NCBI GenBank assembly: GCA_947466075.1
Contig: CANIBP010000063.1
Span: 1-35,144, forward strand
Reading direction: 5' to 3'
DNA: 35,144 nucleotides
From: Verrucomicrobiaceae bacterium
GTDB taxonomy: Bacteria > Verrucomicrobiota > Verrucomicrobiia > Verrucomicrobiales > Verrucomicrobiaceae
Below are positions 33,880-35,144 of the stretch, one piece after another; the first letter of the stretch is position 1, and the number at the start of each line of letters is the position of its first letter. The notes under the pieces were generated by a model. It was given only the letters and a program-made list of their open reading frames with translations. It did not search any database and was not told the DNA's origin. A program made the position numbers and the translations under genes.

Positions 33880-34496
33880 GCGGCTGTAGATCGTAGCAGT
33901 GGGATGCGCTGCTGCTGGCGGATGGCGGCTTCGCTATTGTAGGCGGCAAACAAAAGAATGCTGAAGCCGACATCGCTAAAGAGCGAGTTACGCAGGAACC
34001 ACCAAGTGGGTGGATGCCCGGCTTCGCCAACGGTCAGTGCCTGCACCCAGCCAGCCAAGTCTTTGGCATAAACGGGGTAACTGAGCCATGAGATTGTGTT
34101 GGTGATGAGGTAGAAAGCCAGCGAGCAACCGACCACGCCGAGCAAACTGCCCACGAGACCGGTTTGACCACGCGAGCGGCTGGCGATCAGGGCGGCAACG
34201 GCGAAACATGGATAAACGGACAGCGCTTCCCAGTGCAGCACCGACGAGAATCCGGTGGCAGCGATGTCGATACCGACTAGCAACAACGGGATCAGCAAGA
34301 ACGAGAAACGCTTGGAAAAAAGCAGCGTGCCAGTGAAAGCGAGCGCCATCCATGGGCTGAAGTTTTCGAGTGCATCCACAATCACTAACCCCTCCAGCTT
34401 GGCGTAACGAAATGCTGCAGCGACGAGAACCAAGATGAGCGGCAGGAGGTAAATGCGGGAGGTTTTAGAGGTCATGGGATGGGGAAATCTGAACAT
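33876..34496 (-). CDS. DUF6580-like integral membrane protein
   Basis: The 206-aa frame (or 199 aa from the Met at 34475, whose MTSKTSRIYLLPLILVLVAA is a natural start) has about five hydrophobic segments: 15-33, 45-60, 64-82, 110-135 and a C-terminal one. The sequence NFSPWMALAFTGTLLF followed by a GIDIA-type segment is typical of DUF6580 proteins, whose function is unknown; some sit near vitamin or metal uptake genes. It is 14 bases after the glutaredoxin gene and overlaps the PotD-like gene, suggesting that the three are co-transcribed. It lacks a permease signature of polyamine ABC systems. Confidence 0.75.
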   Translation of the reverse strand: MFRFPHPMTSKTSRIYLLPLILVLVAAAFRYAKLEGLVIVDALENFSPWMALAFTGTLLFSKRFSFLLIPLLLVGIDIAATGFSSVLHWEALSVYPCFAVAALIASRSRGQTGLVGSLLGVVGCSLAFYLITNTISWLSYPVYAKDLAGWVQALTVGEAGHPPTWWFLRNSLFSDVGFSILLFAAYNSEAAIRQQQRIPLLRSTAA

Positions 34497-34510
34497 AGAG
34501 CTTTGGACGA

Positions 34511-34759
34511 CTAAACAGCCACGCCTTTTTTGCGCAGAAAGGGAATGAGTTCATCGACGCCGAAATCGGCGAGGACTTCGCCGTCCCAGTCCATCGTAGG
34601 AGCTTTGGACTGACCACTGAGGTCGAACATGGTCTGCATGGCATTGCGGTTGCCGCTGACGACGATTTTCTCATAACCGATGCGGCGGGCGTCGAGGTAG
34701 TCGAGCACCTCATCACACCACGGGCAGCCGGTTTTGACATATAGGACGGGTTTCATCAT
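34511..34759 (-). CDS. Glutaredoxin-family protein
   Basis: From ATG at 34757-34759 the protein is 82 aa (81 from the next Met). It begins MMKPVLYVKTGCPWCDEVLD with the dithiol active site CPWC near residues 12-15. Later come the cis-Pro segment QSKAPTMDWDG (TxP-like, here APT) and a glycine-rich turn of the thioredoxin fold (LADFGVDELIPFLRKK). A longer frame to 34822 adds sequence unlike a glutaredoxin and was rejected. It reduces disulfides or mixed glutathione disulfides in the cytoplasm, or binds an Fe-S cluster. It is the first gene of a three-gene minus-strand unit. Confidence 0.9.
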   Translation of the reverse strand: MMKPVLYVKTGCPWCDEVLDYLDARRIGYEKIVVSGNRNAMQTMFDLSGQSKAPTMDWDGEVLADFGVDELIPFLRKKGVAV

Positions 34760-35144
34760 GGTGCATGATGCCGCAAAGAGCGGAACGGGCAAGTGAGGTG
34801 TCCGGGATTCGCGGTTGACCACCCCCCTGCCCTGTTTAGTGTCCGAGCGCTGTTTTCAGAGCCTTTCATCCAGTGCTCCGAAGACCGTCCCTTTGAACAA
34901 GAACCCCAATGCGCCATCTTCGACTCCAGACTGCGCAGAAGGAACCGTTCCAGCGGACGGAACGCCCGAAAGTGACCCCCTGCGTGCTGCAAACGCCCGC
35001 CGGTGTTTCCTTTGAGCCGACTGGGCCAATGCGGCCCGGCTTTGAAAATAGCAGCAGCCCTTGGTGGTGCTGTGGCAGACCGCAGGTGCGGTCCGCCGCG
35101 CGCGACGGAATCGTGGAAGAGGCAAGCCGCCCGTTTCACCCCCC
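34760..35144. other. Palindrome-containing intergenic DNA, no convincing gene
   Basis: Open frames here (minus 34756-35139 and 34856-35125) lack protein-like composition and overlap each other, so none is called. The stretch has CGTTCC/GGAACG (34946-34951 and 34959-34964, 7-base loop) and the tight palindrome near 35078. I recall similar PLERFLLRSLESKMAHWGSC-type spurious translations in Verrucomicrobia genomes, which would mark an interspersed repeat; this memory is not proof. Confidence 0.45.
35078..35093. repeat. Tight inverted repeat GACCGCA-GG-TGCGGTC
   Basis: Two 7-base arms with a 2-base centre form a nearly continuous 16-base palindrome. The next bases are GC-rich (CGCCGCGCGCG). It could be a REP-type element or an operator; there is no adjacent gene start inside the window to choose between them. 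Confidence 0.55.

Noticed and set aside
34756..35139. 127-residue minus-strand gene
   Set aside because: Composition is not protein-like, it overlaps another frame of equal quality, and the region contains palindromes.
1..35144. tRNA or rRNA genes
   Set aside because: No cloverleaf or rRNA core sequence was found by eye; a covariance-model scan would settle this.

Overview
The window (about 35 kb, GC-rich in most places) looks like a chromosome fragment from the PVC group, most likely Verrucomicrobia (Verrucomicrobiaceae-like). The reasons are a cytochrome/DUF1549/DUF1553 protein, an agarase-like hydrolase beside an esterase and a diheme peroxidase, a 23S-IVP four-helix-bundle gene, and few clear Shine-Dalgarno sites. 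This placement is inference; Planctomycetes cannot be excluded from the sequence alone.

Layout. (1) 1-4796, mobile defence region: the tail of an XRE regulator, an AlpA/excisionase-like protein, a tyrosine recombinase with a perfect 11-bp palindrome against its start codon, and a single-chain MmeI-like restriction-modification enzyme. (2) 4797-5807, repeat-rich spacer: a degenerate array with a 22-bp period, then a four-helix-bundle gene bracketed by heptamer repeats in opposite orientation. (3) 5808-12361, plus-strand block: a membrane protein fused to a spermidine-synthase-like domain, a diheme cytochrome c peroxidase, an agarase-like glycoside hydrolase broken by an in-frame amber codon next to its catalytic region, and a secreted esterase overlapping it by ATGA. 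(4) 12483-29089, a long run of minus-strand genes: class III aminotransferase, DUF1549/1553 cytochrome, a compact four-gene WXG/FtsK cassette, leuS, a GT4 glycosyltransferase, glgB, a glutathione peroxidase, a small hypothetical, rlmF and a Lys-rich microprotein. (5) 29288-35144, mixed: an AT-rich phage-type gene, a cytochrome lipoprotein, a P-loop kinase-like ATPase, cinA, an AT-rich orphan, and a glutaredoxin/DUF6580/PotD-like operon, ending in palindrome-rich DNA with no convincing gene.

The most interesting part is 20333-24944. Four tightly packed genes encode a 90-aa WXG100-like protein, a 165-aa coiled-coil protein, a 63-aa protein with the same W-x-D-A-x4-F-x3-[FY] core, and a 1214-aa FtsK/EccC-like ATPase. 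The ATPase appears to have three RecA-like units, of which only the middle one is canonical, an N-terminal coiled coil, and no visible membrane anchor. None of the known type VII secretion membrane components lies nearby, so this may be a minimal type VII-like or cytosolic WXG/ATPase machine of unknown role.
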